NCBI GenBank assembly: GCA_019750135.1
Contig: JAIEOV010000005.1
Coordinates: forward strand, 1-64,000
DNA from: Reyranella sp.
GTDB lineage: Bacteria > Pseudomonadota > Alphaproteobacteria > Reyranellales > Reyranellaceae
Direction of reading: 5' to 3'
DNA length: 64,000 nucleotides
Every line of letters starts with the position of its first letter. Positions within the stretch are counted from its first letter, which is position 1. A model generated the notes under the pieces. It had not been told where the DNA came from. It worked only from the letters and a program-made list of their open reading frames with translations, and made no database searches. The translations under genes and the position numbers were made by a program. Positions 46,499 to 55,758 of the stretch are shown one piece after another.

Positions 46499-48178
46499 TC
46501 AGCCCGGCAGCACGAACCGCACGCCCGCCCGCGCGAGCCCGCCGCCCAGCGCCACCGGCGAGCCGTCGGCCCGCCAGCAGGCGGCGCCGGTCATGCTGCC
46601 GTCGTCGTGGAACTGGATGGCGTTCATGCCGCCCGCCACGGTCGGCATGACCTGCAGCCTGTGGCCGCGCGCGGCGAGCCCCTGACGCACCGGTTCGGGG
46701 ATGCCGTGCTCGACCTCCAGCACCGGCCCCTCGGTCCAGATGCGCGGCGCCTCGACCGCCTCCTGCAGGGTCATGCCGTGGTCCAGAAGGTTGATCAGCG
46801 CCTGCCAGGCCGAGGGGAAGATCTTGCGGCCGCCGGGAAGGCCCAGCGCATAGATCAACCGGCCGTCGCGCAGGGCCATCATCGGCGCCATCGAGGTCGT
46901 CACCCGCTTGCCCGGCGCGATCGAGAGCGCATTGCCCGGCCGCGGGTCGAAGTTCGACATGTAGTCGTTGGGCACCATGCCGATGCCGGGCACGACGAAG
47001 CGCGCGCCGAACAGGCTGTTGATGGTCTGAGTGGTGCAGACGACGTTGCCCTTGCCGTCGGCCGTGGTGAGATGCGTGGTGTCCGCGCCTTCCTTGGCCA
47101 GCAGGCCCGAGGTCCAGCGCGTGGCATGGCCGAGATCGATGCCGGCGCGGCGCTGGTCGGCATAGGCCTTGGAGGTGATGCGCTCGACCGGCACGTCGAC
47201 GAAGGCCGGATCGCCGCTCGCCTGGGCGCGGTCGGCGAAGGCGATCTTCAGCACCTCGGCCAGCAGATGCAGCGTGTCCACCGTGCCGAAGCCCAGGCTC
47301 TTGATGTCGTAGGCTTCGAGAATGTTCAGCATCTGGGTGATGTGCACGCCCGAGGCCGCTGGCGGCGGCGGGCCGACGATCTCCCAGCCGCGATAGCGGC
47401 CGCGGATCGGCGTGCGCTCGACGACGCGATAGTCGGTGAGGTCCTTCTTGCCGACGAACCCGCCCGCCTTCTGCATGCACTCCACGAGCAGGTCGCCCAG
47501 CGGGCCGCCATGCAGCGCCTTCTCGCCCTGCTGGGCGATCAGGGTCAGCGCCTCGCCGTAGTCGGCCTGGACCAGGCGCGTGCCGGCCTTCAGCGGCGTG
47601 CCGTCGGGCAGCAGACGGGCGGCGGCCAGCTTGTCCTTCAACAGATCGGCGGCGGCGCTCTCGATGCAGTCGGACAGGTACGGCGTGACCGTGAAGCCGC
47701 GAGTGGCGTGGCGGATCGCGGGCTGCATGACGTCGGCGAGCGACATCGTGCCGTAGCGCCTCAGGGCCAAAGTCCAGGCCAGCAGCGAGCCCGGCGCGGC
47801 AACCGCCTTCGGCCCGACCTGGTTCTCGCGGCCCGCGACGTCGTAGTTCTCCGGCGCAGCACCGGCGACCGGCCGGTACATGTCCGGCCGTCCGGAGAGC
47901 GGCACGGCGCTCATGCCGTCAATGACGGTGTGAGTGCCGTCGGCCAGCCGGATGTGGCAGGTCGTGCCGCCGATCAGGCCGACCATCATCGGCTCGACGA
48001 CCGTGAGGGCGAATTGCGCAGCGACGGCGGCGTCGACGGCATTGCCGCCGGCCGCCAGCATCTCCATGCCGGCGGCGGAGCCCAGCGGATGGTTGGTCAC
48101 CACCACGCCCCTGGTGCCGTGCGCCGGTTGCTTCTCGCAAGTGAAGCGCGTACCGGCGCGCTCCCGCCAACCCGACAT
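46499..48178 (-). CDS. Gamma-glutamyltransferase-family hydrolase/acylase
   Basis: A 559-residue N-terminal-nucleophile enzyme. It is made as one chain and cuts itself before T367 (ADTTHLTTADGKGNVVCTTQTINSLFG), leaving that Thr as the nucleophile. Other family parts are GVVVTNHPLGSAAGMEMLAAGGNAVDAAVA and GPPPPAASGVHITQMLNIL. No signal peptide is present, unlike classical periplasmic GGT, so a cytoplasmic amidase or acylase role is more likely. The ATG at 48176-48178 is preferred over the GTG at 48182-48184 because GAGGTG is better spaced. It lies directly after the PNPOx-like gene. Confidence 0.9.
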   Translation of the reverse strand: MSGWRERAGTRFTCEKQPAHGTRGVVVTNHPLGSAAGMEMLAAGGNAVDAAVAAQFALTVVEPMMVGLIGGTTCHIRLADGTHTVIDGMSAVPLSGRPDMYRPVAGAAPENYDVAGRENQVGPKAVAAPGSLLAWTLALRRYGTMSLADVMQPAIRHATRGFTVTPYLSDCIESAAADLLKDKLAAARLLPDGTPLKAGTRLVQADYGEALTLIAQQGEKALHGGPLGDLLVECMQKAGGFVGKKDLTDYRVVERTPIRGRYRGWEIVGPPPPAASGVHITQMLNILEAYDIKSLGFGTVDTLHLLAEVLKIAFADRAQASGDPAFVDVPVERITSKAYADQRRAGIDLGHATRWTSGLLAKEGADTTHLTTADGKGNVVCTTQTINSLFGARFVVPGIGMVPNDYMSNFDPRPGNALSIAPGKRVTTSMAPMMALRDGRLIYALGLPGGRKIFPSAWQALINLLDHGMTLQEAVEAPRIWTEGPVLEVEHGIPEPVRQGLAARGHRLQVMPTVAGGMNAIQFHDDGSMTGAACWRADGSPVALGGGLARAGVRFVLPG

Positions 48179-48185
48179 GCTCACC

Positions 48186-48797
48186 TCAGTAGATCGTTTC
48201 CTTGAGGCGCTGCGGATATTCGCGGTCGTAGGTCTCGGCGTCGAACTCCGCCTGCAGCGCCTTCATCATGGTGCCGCTCGAGGGCAGCGCGCTCTCGGCC
48301 AGATGGCGGCTCGCGTCCCACAGGTGAGAACGCACCAGCGCCTTGGGGCACTGGGTATAGACGCTCTCGGCGGTGACGACGATCACGCTGCGCGGGACCT
48401 TGTTCTCCATGGTGAACGAGGCGCAGAGCTCGGGATCGACGCTGATCGCCGCACGGCCGTTGATGCGCAAGGTGCGGCCGATGCCGGGGATCAGGAACAA
48501 CAGCGCGATGCGCGGATCGCGGACGATGTTGCGCAGCGTGTCGATGCGGTTGTTGCCGCGCCGGTCGGGGATCATCACGGTCTTGCTGTCGACCACGCGC
48601 ACGAAACCCGCCGGATCGCCGCGCGGCGTGCAATCGAGCCCCTCGGGGCCGGACGTCGCCAGGACCACGAACGGCGAGACCTCGATGAAGCGGCGATAGT
48701 GCTCGGAGATGTGCGGAATCTCCTTGATCACCGCAGCGCCGACCGGATGGCCGTAGAGCGCTTCGAGCTCGGCCTCCGATGTAACGATATTTTGCAC
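48186..48797 (-). CDS. Pyridoxamine 5'-phosphate oxidase-family flavin protein
   Basis: A 203-residue split-barrel FMN-binding protein. FVVLATSGPEGLDCTPRGDPAGFVRVVDSKTVMIPDRRGNNRIDTLRNIVRDPRIALLFLIPGIGRTLRINGRA is the conserved core of the MSMEG_1061-like subfamily, which is distinct from true PdxH. The substrate is unknown. It starts with GTG (48795-48797) and is co-directional with the gamma-glutamyltransferase gene; together they are divergent from hyuA. Confidence 0.85.
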   Translation of the reverse strand: MQNIVTSEAELEALYGHPVGAAVIKEIPHISEHYRRFIEVSPFVVLATSGPEGLDCTPRGDPAGFVRVVDSKTVMIPDRRGNNRIDTLRNIVRDPRIALLFLIPGIGRTLRINGRAAISVDPELCASFTMENKVPRSVIVVTAESVYTQCPKALVRSHLWDASRHLAESALPSSGTMMKALQAEFDAETYDREYPQRLKETIY

Positions 48798-48918
48798 AGC
48801 GACCTCTCAGGTTGAGGCCATCGTACCTGCGGGCCCGCGGTCTGTCGCTATGATCATGATCGGCTGCCTGGCTCGGCGATTGCTGGCCAGCGGACAACGC
48901 AATCACGCGGGAGACATC

Positions 48919-50925
48919 ATGCCGGACAATGGCTGGCAGGTCGGCATCGACATCGGCGGCACCTTCACCGACCTGGTGGCGCTCCGGCCCACGACGGGCG
49001 AATTGCGCTCCATCAAGGTGCCGACGCAACGCAACGATCCCGTCGCCAGCATCAAGGCCGCGCTCGCCGCCGCCGGCCTGGCCGCCATCGACGTCGACGA
49101 CCTGGTGCACGGCACCACCCTCGTCACCAACGCGATCGTCGAGGATCGCGTCGAGCCGGTGGCGCTGATCGCCACCGAGGGCTTCGAGGACGTGCTCGAC
49201 ATCGCCCGCGCCGGCCGCCAGCATCTCTATCGCCTCGACCTGCCGCCCAAGCGCGCCGCCCAGGTGCCGCCGGAACGGCGCCTGTCGCTGGCCGAACGCA
49301 TGGATCACACGGGCGCTGCGATAAAGGCGCCCGATGCCGCCGCGATCGCCGAGGTCGTGCGCCAAGCAAGGACGAGCGGCGTCGAGAGCGTCGCGGTGTC
49401 CCTGCTCCACGCCTACGCCAACCCGGCGCACGAGCGCGCGCTCGGCGCCGCGCTGAAGTCTGCCCTGCCCTTCGTCTCACTGTCGCACGAGATCAATCCC
49501 GAGACGCGCGAGTTCGAGCGCACGGCCACCACGGTGCTCAACGCCTCGGTCATGCCGATCGCCGCGCGCTATCTCGATCGCCTGCAGCGCGAGGTCCAGG
49601 GCTCGCGCCTGCATGTCATGCACTCGGCGGGCGGCATGGCCTCGCCCGAAGCCGCAGCGCATCGGCCGCTGGCGATGGCGCTCTCGGGACCCGCGGCCGG
49701 CATCGCCGCCGCCCAGCACGTCGCCGCCACGCTCGGCCTCGACAGGGTCTTGAGCTTCGACATGGGCGGCACGACGACGGACGTCTGTCTCGTGGCGAAA
49801 GGCGTCGCCGAGATCTCCACCGATTCCAAGCTCGCCGGCCGGCCGGTGCGCCAGCCCATGGTCGCCGTCGAATCGATCGGCGCGGGCGGCGGCTCGCTGG
49901 TGATGCTCGGCACCGGCGGCCTGTCGATCGGTCCGGAGAGCGCCGGCGCCGAACCGGGGCCGGCCGCTTACGGCCGCGGCGGCACGCGACCGACCGTGAC
50001 CGACGCCAACGCCGTGTTGGGCTACCTCGACACGTCGCGGCGGCTGGGCGGCGCGATCTCGCTCGATGTGAAGGCAGCCGAAGCAGCCCTCGCCCCGCTC
50101 GCCCAGCGCCTCGGCGTCAGCGTCATCGAGCTGGCGCTCGGCGTGCAGCGGGTCGCGAACGCCACGATGGTGCGCGCGCTGGCCCGCGTCACCGTCGAGC
50201 GCGGCGTCGACGGGCGGCAATGCACCCTGCTCGCTTTCGGCGGCGCCGGCCCCATGCACGCCGCCGCGCTGGCACGCGAGTTCGGCATCACCGAGATCGT
50301 CGTGCCGCGCTTCTCCTCGGGCTTCTCGGCGCTGGGCTGCATCGTGGCCGACATGAGCTACACCCAGCAGCAGGCGGTACGCATGCTGAGCACGGAATGG
50401 GATGCCAACCGCTTCGCCAAGCTGCATGACGACATGCTGGCGACTCTGATGGCGCCCTTGCAGCGCCAGGGCCACGACAAGACCGCGATCCAGGTCGAGC
50501 GCACGGCCCTGGTCCGCTATGTCGGCCAGAGCTATGCCGTCGAGGTGCCGTTCACCCATCCGCTCGACCTCGATCGCCTGGGCCGCGATTTCCGCACGCG
50601 CCATCGCGAAATCTACGGCTACGCCACCGACGAGCATTGGGAGATGCAGAGCCTGCGCCTGCGCACCCTGGTCGCCCGCCGCACGACGTTCGGCCCGCAC
50701 GCCGCGCCGGGCGTCATGCCCGAGCCGACGAGCATCAGGCCTTGCTGGTTCGAAAAATCGGCGCCGCACGACACGCCGCGCTACGACCGCGACCTGCTGC
50801 CGAGCGGCGCGGTGATCGAGGGGCCGGCGGTGATCGAGGACGCCTGGTCGACCATCGTCGTCCCACCCGGCTACGTCCTCAATGCAGACGAGATGGGCCG
50901 TCTCTGGATCCGGGAAAAGCCATGA
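48919..50925 (+). CDS. hyuA: Hydantoinase/oxoprolinase subunit A
   Basis: A 668-residue ATP-dependent ring-opening hydrolase subunit. The N-terminal ASKHA-like start is WQVGIDIGGTFTDLVALRP. The phosphate-binding region is SFDMGGTTTDVCLVAKG, with SIGAGGGSLVMLGTGGLSIGPESAGAEPGPAAYGRGGTRPTVTDAN. It opens 5-oxoproline, N-methylhydantoin or a similar cyclic amide with HyuB. The ATG at 48919 is preferred over the in-frame ATG at 48850. The stop overlaps the hyuB start (ATGA). Confidence 0.92.
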   Translation: MPDNGWQVGIDIGGTFTDLVALRPTTGELRSIKVPTQRNDPVASIKAALAAAGLAAIDVDDLVHGTTLVTNAIVEDRVEPVALIATEGFEDVLDIARAGRQHLYRLDLPPKRAAQVPPERRLSLAERMDHTGAAIKAPDAAAIAEVVRQARTSGVESVAVSLLHAYANPAHERALGAALKSALPFVSLSHEINPETREFERTATTVLNASVMPIAARYLDRLQREVQGSRLHVMHSAGGMASPEAAAHRPLAMALSGPAAGIAAAQHVAATLGLDRVLSFDMGGTTTDVCLVAKGVAEISTDSKLAGRPVRQPMVAVESIGAGGGSLVMLGTGGLSIGPESAGAEPGPAAYGRGGTRPTVTDANAVLGYLDTSRRLGGAISLDVKAAEAALAPLAQRLGVSVIELALGVQRVANATMVRALARVTVERGVDGRQCTLLAFGGAGPMHAAALAREFGITEIVVPRFSSGFSALGCIVADMSYTQQQAVRMLSTEWDANRFAKLHDDMLATLMAPLQRQGHDKTAIQVERTALVRYVGQSYAVEVPFTHPLDLDRLGRDFRTRHREIYGYATDEHWEMQSLRLRTLVARRTTFGPHAAPGVMPEPTSIRPCWFEKSAPHDTPRYDRDLLPSGAVIEGPAVIEDAWSTIVVPPGYVLNADEMGRLWIREKP

Positions 50926-52499
50926 AGAACGCGATCGATCCCTTCACCGTCGAGGTGATTCGCCACGCGCTGACGGCAGCGGCCGAGGAGATGTCCTTCG
51001 TCGTCATGCGCTCGGCGCGCTCGCCGCTGCTGCGCGAGGCGGGCGATCTGTCGTCGGCCATCACCGATCACAAGGGCGACCTCATCGCCCAGGGCCGCGA
51101 CATCCCCATCCATCTCGGTGTCATGAGCTTCACGGTGAAGAAGTTTTTGGAGCGCGTGCCGGCCGAGCGACTACGTCCGGGCGACGTCTGGTTCCTCAAC
51201 CTGCCCGAGGTCGGCGGCAATCACCTGCCCGACGTGAAGGCGATCCGGCCGATCTTCCTGGAAGGCCGCTTGTTCGCCTTCGCCGTCAGCCTGGCCCATT
51301 GGGGCGACATCGGCGGCGCCTGGGCGGGCAGCTACTTCGCGGCCGCGACCGAGACCTGGCAGGAGGGCGTGCGCATCCCGCCGCTGCGGCTCTGCACGGC
51401 CGACGGCATCGACGAGGAGAAGCGCGACTTCCTGCTGGCCAACCTGCGCGGCCCCGCCGAGCGCGAGGGCGATCTGTTGGCCCAGGTGGCGTCGACGCGG
51501 GCGGCCGAAGGGCGCCTCACGCGGCTCTGCGAGGAGCATGGCGCGGCCACCATCCGCGCCGCGCTCGACCGGCTGGACGATCTTTCCGAGGCGCAGATGC
51601 GCGAGGCGATCGCGGGCCTGCCCGACGGCGTCTACGAGGGCGAGGATTTCCTCGATGACGATGGGCCGGGCGGCAAGCCTGCCGCCATCCGCGTCCGTGT
51701 GGAGATCGCGGGCGACCGCGCGCACTTCGATTTCAGCGGCACAGACGATGCTGTGGCAGGCCCGCTCAACACCACGCCGTTCGTCGCCATGGCCGCGGTC
51801 TACTACGCCATCAAGGCGGTGGCCGGGCCGGAGATCCAGCCCAACGGCGGCTGCTACCGCGCGCTCGAGGTCGTCACGCGGCCGGGCTCGATCCTCGATC
51901 CCGGCATCGACAAGCCGGTGGTCGGCGGCAATCACGAGACCTCGCAGCGCGCCGTCGACGCCATCATGAAGGCCTTCGCCCAAGCGGTGCCGGAGCGGCT
52001 GACGGCGGGCGGCTCGACCACGGCCGGCCTGCTTATCTTCGGCGGTACGCGGCGCGACGGCGCCACCGGCACGTTCTACGAGACCCACGGTGGCGGCGAA
52101 GGCGCGCGCGCCGACCGCGACGGCGTGCCTGTGGTGCGCGTGCACCTCACCAACACCATGAACACGCCGGCCGAGATCGTCGAAGCCGAGTACCTGATCC
52201 GCGTCGAGGAGCAGCGCCTACGGCGCGGCTCGGGCGGCGCCGGCAAGCATCGCGGCGGCGAGGGCATGATCCGCACCTACACCGTGATGGGCGAAGGCCT
52301 CACCCTCACCACCATGTTCGAGCGCCGCGTCGTGCCGCCTTATGGATTGATGGGCGGCGAGGCCGGCGCGCCGTTCCGCGTCACGCTGCATCGCGATGGC
52401 AGCAGCCGCGAGCTTTCAGGCAAGGAGAACCTTGCGCTGTTCGCCGGCGATCGCGTGGTCATGGAGACGTCCGGCGGCGGCGGTTACGGCAAGGCGTGA
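50922..52499 (+). CDS. hyuB: Hydantoinase B/oxoprolinase subunit
   Basis: A 525-residue partner of HyuA. Family motifs are MKNAIDPFTVEVIRHALTAAAEEM, LREAGDLSSAITDHKGDLIAQGRDIPIHLG, NLPEVGGNHLPDVKAIRPIF and TNTMNTPAEIVEAEYLIRVEEQRLRRGSGGAGKHRGGEG. The A and B subunits form the active hydrolase. Physical coupling with hyuA is by a four-base overlap. With the ABC importer and N-carbamoylase nearby, a role in using cyclic amides is plausible. Confidence 0.93.
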   Translation: MKNAIDPFTVEVIRHALTAAAEEMSFVVMRSARSPLLREAGDLSSAITDHKGDLIAQGRDIPIHLGVMSFTVKKFLERVPAERLRPGDVWFLNLPEVGGNHLPDVKAIRPIFLEGRLFAFAVSLAHWGDIGGAWAGSYFAAATETWQEGVRIPPLRLCTADGIDEEKRDFLLANLRGPAEREGDLLAQVASTRAAEGRLTRLCEEHGAATIRAALDRLDDLSEAQMREAIAGLPDGVYEGEDFLDDDGPGGKPAAIRVRVEIAGDRAHFDFSGTDDAVAGPLNTTPFVAMAAVYYAIKAVAGPEIQPNGGCYRALEVVTRPGSILDPGIDKPVVGGNHETSQRAVDAIMKAFAQAVPERLTAGGSTTAGLLIFGGTRRDGATGTFYETHGGGEGARADRDGVPVVRVHLTNTMNTPAEIVEAEYLIRVEEQRLRRGSGGAGKHRGGEGMIRTYTVMGEGLTLTTMFERRVVPPYGLMGGEAGAPFRVTLHRDGSSRELSGKENLALFAGDRVVMETSGGGGYGKA

Positions 52500-52521
52500 C
52501 TTCCGTGCGACTGATGTGCGA

Positions 52522-52851
52522 TCAGAGTATCTCAATCACCTGTGACGGATCCTCTGCAAGCACCTCGATGGATGCCCGACGCTGTCTGAGGGCCTGTTCA
52601 ACCTGATCCGTCGATCCATTGCCCAGTCTTACCCAAACCATTCTGATGTGCTCACCAAGCACGAACCTTAGGGCAAGAAAGTCGGCATCCTTGCTGACGA
52701 TCGTAAGGCCTTGTTCGAGGGCAAACTTGGCAATTGCTGGATCGTTTGCAGATTTCATCCCGATGTCACGGACATGAACAGAATCGGGAAAGACATCTGC
52801 AAGGCGTCGAACAAGCTTGTGGCTGAGATTTTGATCGAACAGCAATCTCAT
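52522..52851 (-). CDS. DUF5615 PIN-like toxin
   Basis: A 109-residue protein: MRLLFDQNLSHKLVRRLADVFPDSVHVRDIGMKSANDPAIAKFALEQGLTIVSKDADF. The D-Q-N-L start, H-V-R-D and the central K-D-A-D-F acidic pair form the PIN-like active site of DUF5615 proteins, which pair with DUF433. It is expected to be an endoribonuclease toxin. The start overlaps the antitoxin stop by four bases. Confidence 0.87.
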   Translation of the reverse strand: MRLLFDQNLSHKLVRRLADVFPDSVHVRDIGMKSANDPAIAKFALEQGLTIVSKDADFLALRFVLGEHIRMVWVRLGNGSTDQVEQALRQRRASIEVLAEDPSQVIEIL

Positions 52852-53075
52852 GCGTGGAGCTGGACGGTGCCCCGTTCACGAGCCGCCGCGTAGGCGAGAC
52901 AAGCCAGCACGTCCTCGCGGGTAAGGTCAGGGAAGTCGGACAAGACTTCGTCGATGCTCATCCCGGAAGCGAGATACTCCAGGACGTCGGCGACCGAAAT
53001 GCGCATGCCGCGAATGCATGGCTTACCGCCAAGCTTGTCCGGTTCCACGGTAATCAAAGCACGCCAATTCGACAT
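52848..53075 (-). CDS. DUF433 antitoxin
   Basis: A 75-residue protein. ITVEPDKLGGKPCIRGMRISVADVLEYLASGMSIDEVLSDFPDLTREDVLACLAYAAARE is the canonical DUF433 helix-turn-helix antitoxin. It has the ribosome site GAGGGAG before the ATG at 53073-53075. It is first in the two-gene module and probably represses its own promoter. Confidence 0.9.
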   Translation of the reverse strand: MSNWRALITVEPDKLGGKPCIRGMRISVADVLEYLASGMSIDEVLSDFPDLTREDVLACLAYAAARERGTVQLHA

Positions 53076-53097
53076 GGGGCTCCCTCGGAACGAACTT

Positions 53098-53117
53098 GAT
53101 TGTACTCGATTGTACTC
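53098..53117 (-). promoter_or_regulatory. Tandem GAGTACAATC repeats, probable DUF433 promoter/operator
   Basis: On the minus strand GAGTACAATC occurs twice in a row, 22 bases upstream of the antitoxin ATG. Each copy contains TACAAT, a good -10 hexamer. The direct repeat next to a toxin-antitoxin gene suggests an autoregulatory site; this is inferred. Confidence 0.55.
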
Positions 53118-53227
53118 GCGACCGGTGGGATCGCACCAGCCATCTGGCTGCACTATTCGCAGGCGATCCGCTCCGATATCCCGACGAGGCTCCGCCGTTA
53201 ACGCAGGCGTTTCGCTACCCAAGGCGC

Positions 53228-54895
53228 CTACCCAGCGCGGGCTCCACGCTGGAGGGGAAGAGCCGCACGCTGCGGCTCGAAGTACGGCACGGCATCGAGC
53301 AGTGCGCGCGTGTACTCCGCCCTGGGATGCCTGAAAATCTCCTGGCTGGGTCCCGCCTCCATCACCTTGCCGGCCTGCAGCACCACGAGATCGTCGCACA
53401 GCATGCGCACGACGTTGAGATCGTGGCTGACGAACAGCAAGCCGATCCCCTCCTCGCGGCGCAGCCGGTCGAGCAGCTGCAGGATCACGGCCTGAACCGA
53501 CACGTCGAGCGCCGCGGTCGGCTCGTCGAGGATCATCAGTCGTGGCCGCGGGGCGATGGCGCGGGCGATACCGACGCGCGCCTTCTGGCCGCCGGAGAGC
53601 TGGTGCGGAAAGCGCTGAAGCAGCTCCATCGGCAGGCCGGCGCGATCGGCCGCGTCGCGCACCCGCGTCGTCATGGCCGAGCCGCCGCGCAGGCCTTCGA
53701 GCCGGCGCAGCGGATGGGCGATGCTGTCGAAGGCCGTGTAGCGCGGGTTGAGGCTGTCGTTCGGGTCCTGGAACACGATCTGGATGTCGCGGCGCTGCGG
53801 CGCCTTGTGGAACTCGCGCGCCGGGATACGGACGATCGATTCGCCGTCGAAGACGATGTCGCCGTCGTCAGGGTCGAGCAGGCGGCAGACCAGACGCGAC
53901 AGCGTGCTCTTGCCTGAGCCCGATTCGCCGACCAGGCCGAGCGCGCCGCCGGCCGGCAGGCTGAACGAGACGTCGTCGACCGCGCGCGAAGGGCCGCCGA
54001 AGGACTTCACGACATGCTGCAATTCGAGCAGCGGCGGCGTGCCGGGCCGGCGCTCGATCGGCCGGGGCACGACCTTGGGCGCATCCGGCGCCAGGTCGGC
54101 CAAGGTCGAGCCGCGCGTCGGCGAGGCGGCGACCAGGCGGCGCGTGTAGGGATGGGCCGGCGCCTCGAACAGGCGCTCGGTCGCGCCCTGCTCGACCACC
54201 CGTCCCGCCTCCATGACCGCGATGCGGTCGCACCATCGTGCGGCCAGGCCGAGATCGTGGGTGATCAGGATCATGGCCATGCCGCGCTCGGCCTTGATGC
54301 GCGCCAGGAGCTCCATGACCGTCTGCTGCGTCGTGACGTCGAGGCCGGTGGTCGGCTCGTCGGCGATCAGCAGGGCCGGTTCGCAGGCGATCGCCATGGC
54401 GATCATGACGCGCTGGCACATGCCGCCCGACAGCTCGTGCGGATACGCCGACAATCGCGCTTCCGGGTCGCGGATACGCACCGCCCGCAGGAGCTCGAGC
54501 GCCTGGGTGCGGGCGAAGGCTTGCGACAGCCGGCCGTGAGCGGCCAGCACGTCGACGATCTGCCGCTCGACGGTGCGGATCGGATTGAGCGCGGCGCGCG
54601 GGTTCTGGAAGATCATCGACAGCGCCGAGCCGCGCAGGCGGCGCAGGTCGGCATGGCCGGCATTGGTGATGTCGCGGCCCTCGAAGCGGATGCTGCCGCC
54701 GGTGATCCGCCCGGCCCGGTCCAGCAGGCGCATCACGGCGAGCGACGTGACCGACTTGCCCGACCCGCTTTCGCCCACGATGCCCAGAGTCTCGCCGCTC
54801 GCGAGGGCGATGTCGATGCCGTGGAGCGCCTGCACGACGCCGTGGCGCGTCGAGAAGGCGACCTGCAGCTTCTCGACCTGCAGCAACGCCGTCAT
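53228..54895 (-). CDS. Dipeptide/oligopeptide ABC transporter, fused twin ATPase (DppDF-type)
   Basis: A 555-residue protein holding two complete ABC ATPases. The first has GIVGESGSGKSVTSLAVM, LSGGMCQRVMIAMAIA and LLIADEPTTGLDV. The second has GLVGESGSGKSTLSRLV, LSGGQKARVGIARAI and LMILDEPTAALDV. Each ends with the family C-terminal peptide tail (HPYTRRLVAASP, HPRAEYTRALLDAVP). It powers import by the two permeases upstream. The ATG at 54893-54895 overlaps the dppC-like stop by four bases; the longer upstream frame is a shadow. Confidence 0.94.
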   Translation of the reverse strand: MTALLQVEKLQVAFSTRHGVVQALHGIDIALASGETLGIVGESGSGKSVTSLAVMRLLDRAGRITGGSIRFEGRDITNAGHADLRRLRGSALSMIFQNPRAALNPIRTVERQIVDVLAAHGRLSQAFARTQALELLRAVRIRDPEARLSAYPHELSGGMCQRVMIAMAIACEPALLIADEPTTGLDVTTQQTVMELLARIKAERGMAMILITHDLGLAARWCDRIAVMEAGRVVEQGATERLFEAPAHPYTRRLVAASPTRGSTLADLAPDAPKVVPRPIERRPGTPPLLELQHVVKSFGGPSRAVDDVSFSLPAGGALGLVGESGSGKSTLSRLVCRLLDPDDGDIVFDGESIVRIPAREFHKAPQRRDIQIVFQDPNDSLNPRYTAFDSIAHPLRRLEGLRGGSAMTTRVRDAADRAGLPMELLQRFPHQLSGGQKARVGIARAIAPRPRLMILDEPTAALDVSVQAVILQLLDRLRREEGIGLLFVSHDLNVVRMLCDDLVVLQAGKVMEAGPSQEIFRHPRAEYTRALLDAVPYFEPQRAALPLQRGARAG

Positions 54896-55758
54896 GTGCG
54901 CATGCGCGGATCGAGGATGTCGCGCAGCCCGTCGCCCAGCAGGTTGAAGCAGAGCACCGTCAGCATCAGCGCCAGGCCGGGGAAGGCCACCAGCCACCAC
55001 TTGCCGGTGGTGATGAAGCGCGCGCCCTCGGCGACCATGATCCCCCATTCGGGCGTCGGCGGCTTCACGCCGAGGCCGATGAAGGAGAGGCCCGCGGCAT
55101 TGAGGATCGCCCAGCCGAGATTGAGCGAGATCTGCACCGCCATGGCCGGCAGCACGTTGGGCAGCAGCACCCGCAGCACGACCGACAGATGGCTGTCGCC
55201 GCACGAGCGCGCCGCCTCGACCCAGCCGGCGTTGCGCCGCACGTTCACCTCGGCGCGCGCGAAGCGGATGTAGAATGGCAGGTTGATGATGGCGGTGGCG
55301 ATGATGATGTTCTCGACGCGATTGCCGAGCGCCGCCACCAGGGCCATCGCCAGCACGAACAACGGGAAGGCCATCAGCACGTCGACGAAGCGGCCGACCC
55401 AGCGATCGAGGCCGCCGCCGACATAGCCGCAAAAACCGCCGATGACGGCACCGACTGCAAAAGAGAGGCTCACCGCCGAGAAGGCGATCAGCAGGTCGAG
55501 TCGGGTCGCCGACAGGATGCGGCTGAAGATGTCGCGGCCGAGCTGGTCGGTGCCGGCCCAGTGCGCCGCCGACGGCGGCTGCAGCGCCTGGGGCACGTTG
55601 GATGCCACCGGGTCGTAGGGCACCAGGAACGGCGCGAACAATGCGACGAAGATCAGTACCGCTGCCCCCACCGCGGCCACGGCGGTGACGGGGTTGGAGC
55701 GCAGCACGTAGGCGACGTGCCGCCCCATGCCCGAGTGGCCGAGGGCGATGTCGCTCAT
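54892..55758 (-). CDS. ABC transporter permease (DppC-type)
   Basis: A 288-residue inner membrane protein. The N-terminal helix is AVAAVGAAVLIFVALFAPFLVPYDP; HWAGTDQLGRDIFSRILSATRLDL is the DppC signature. The EAA coupling loop is EAARSCGDSHLSVVLRVLLPNVLPA and the tail is FNLLGDGLRDILDPRMR. The start ATG at 55756-55758 overlaps the DppB-type gene by four bases. About six membrane helices are expected. Confidence 0.95.
   Translation of the reverse strand: MSDIALGHSGMGRHVAYVLRSNPVTAVAAVGAAVLIFVALFAPFLVPYDPVASNVPQALQPPSAAHWAGTDQLGRDIFSRILSATRLDLLIAFSAVSLSFAVGAVIGGFCGYVGGGLDRWVGRFVDVLMAFPLFVLAMALVAALGNRVENIIIATAIINLPFYIRFARAEVNVRRNAGWVEAARSCGDSHLSVVLRVLLPNVLPAMAVQISLNLGWAILNAAGLSFIGLGVKPPTPEWGIMVAEGARFITTGKWWLVAFPGLALMLTVLCFNLLGDGLRDILDPRMRT

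Noticed and set aside
46208..48205. Plus-strand open frame opposite the gamma-glutamyltransferase gene
   Set aside because: The minus strand has a complete enzyme with catalytic Thr; the opposite frame has no family motif and typical shadow composition.
53098..53117. CRISPR-like short repeats
   Set aside because: Only two adjacent 10-base copies without spacers; fits a promoter/operator repeat instead.
53228..55432. 734-codon ATPase with an N-terminal extension
   Set aside because: The extra residues are the shadow of the DppC-type permease; the ATG at 54893-54895 starts the first ABC domain normally.
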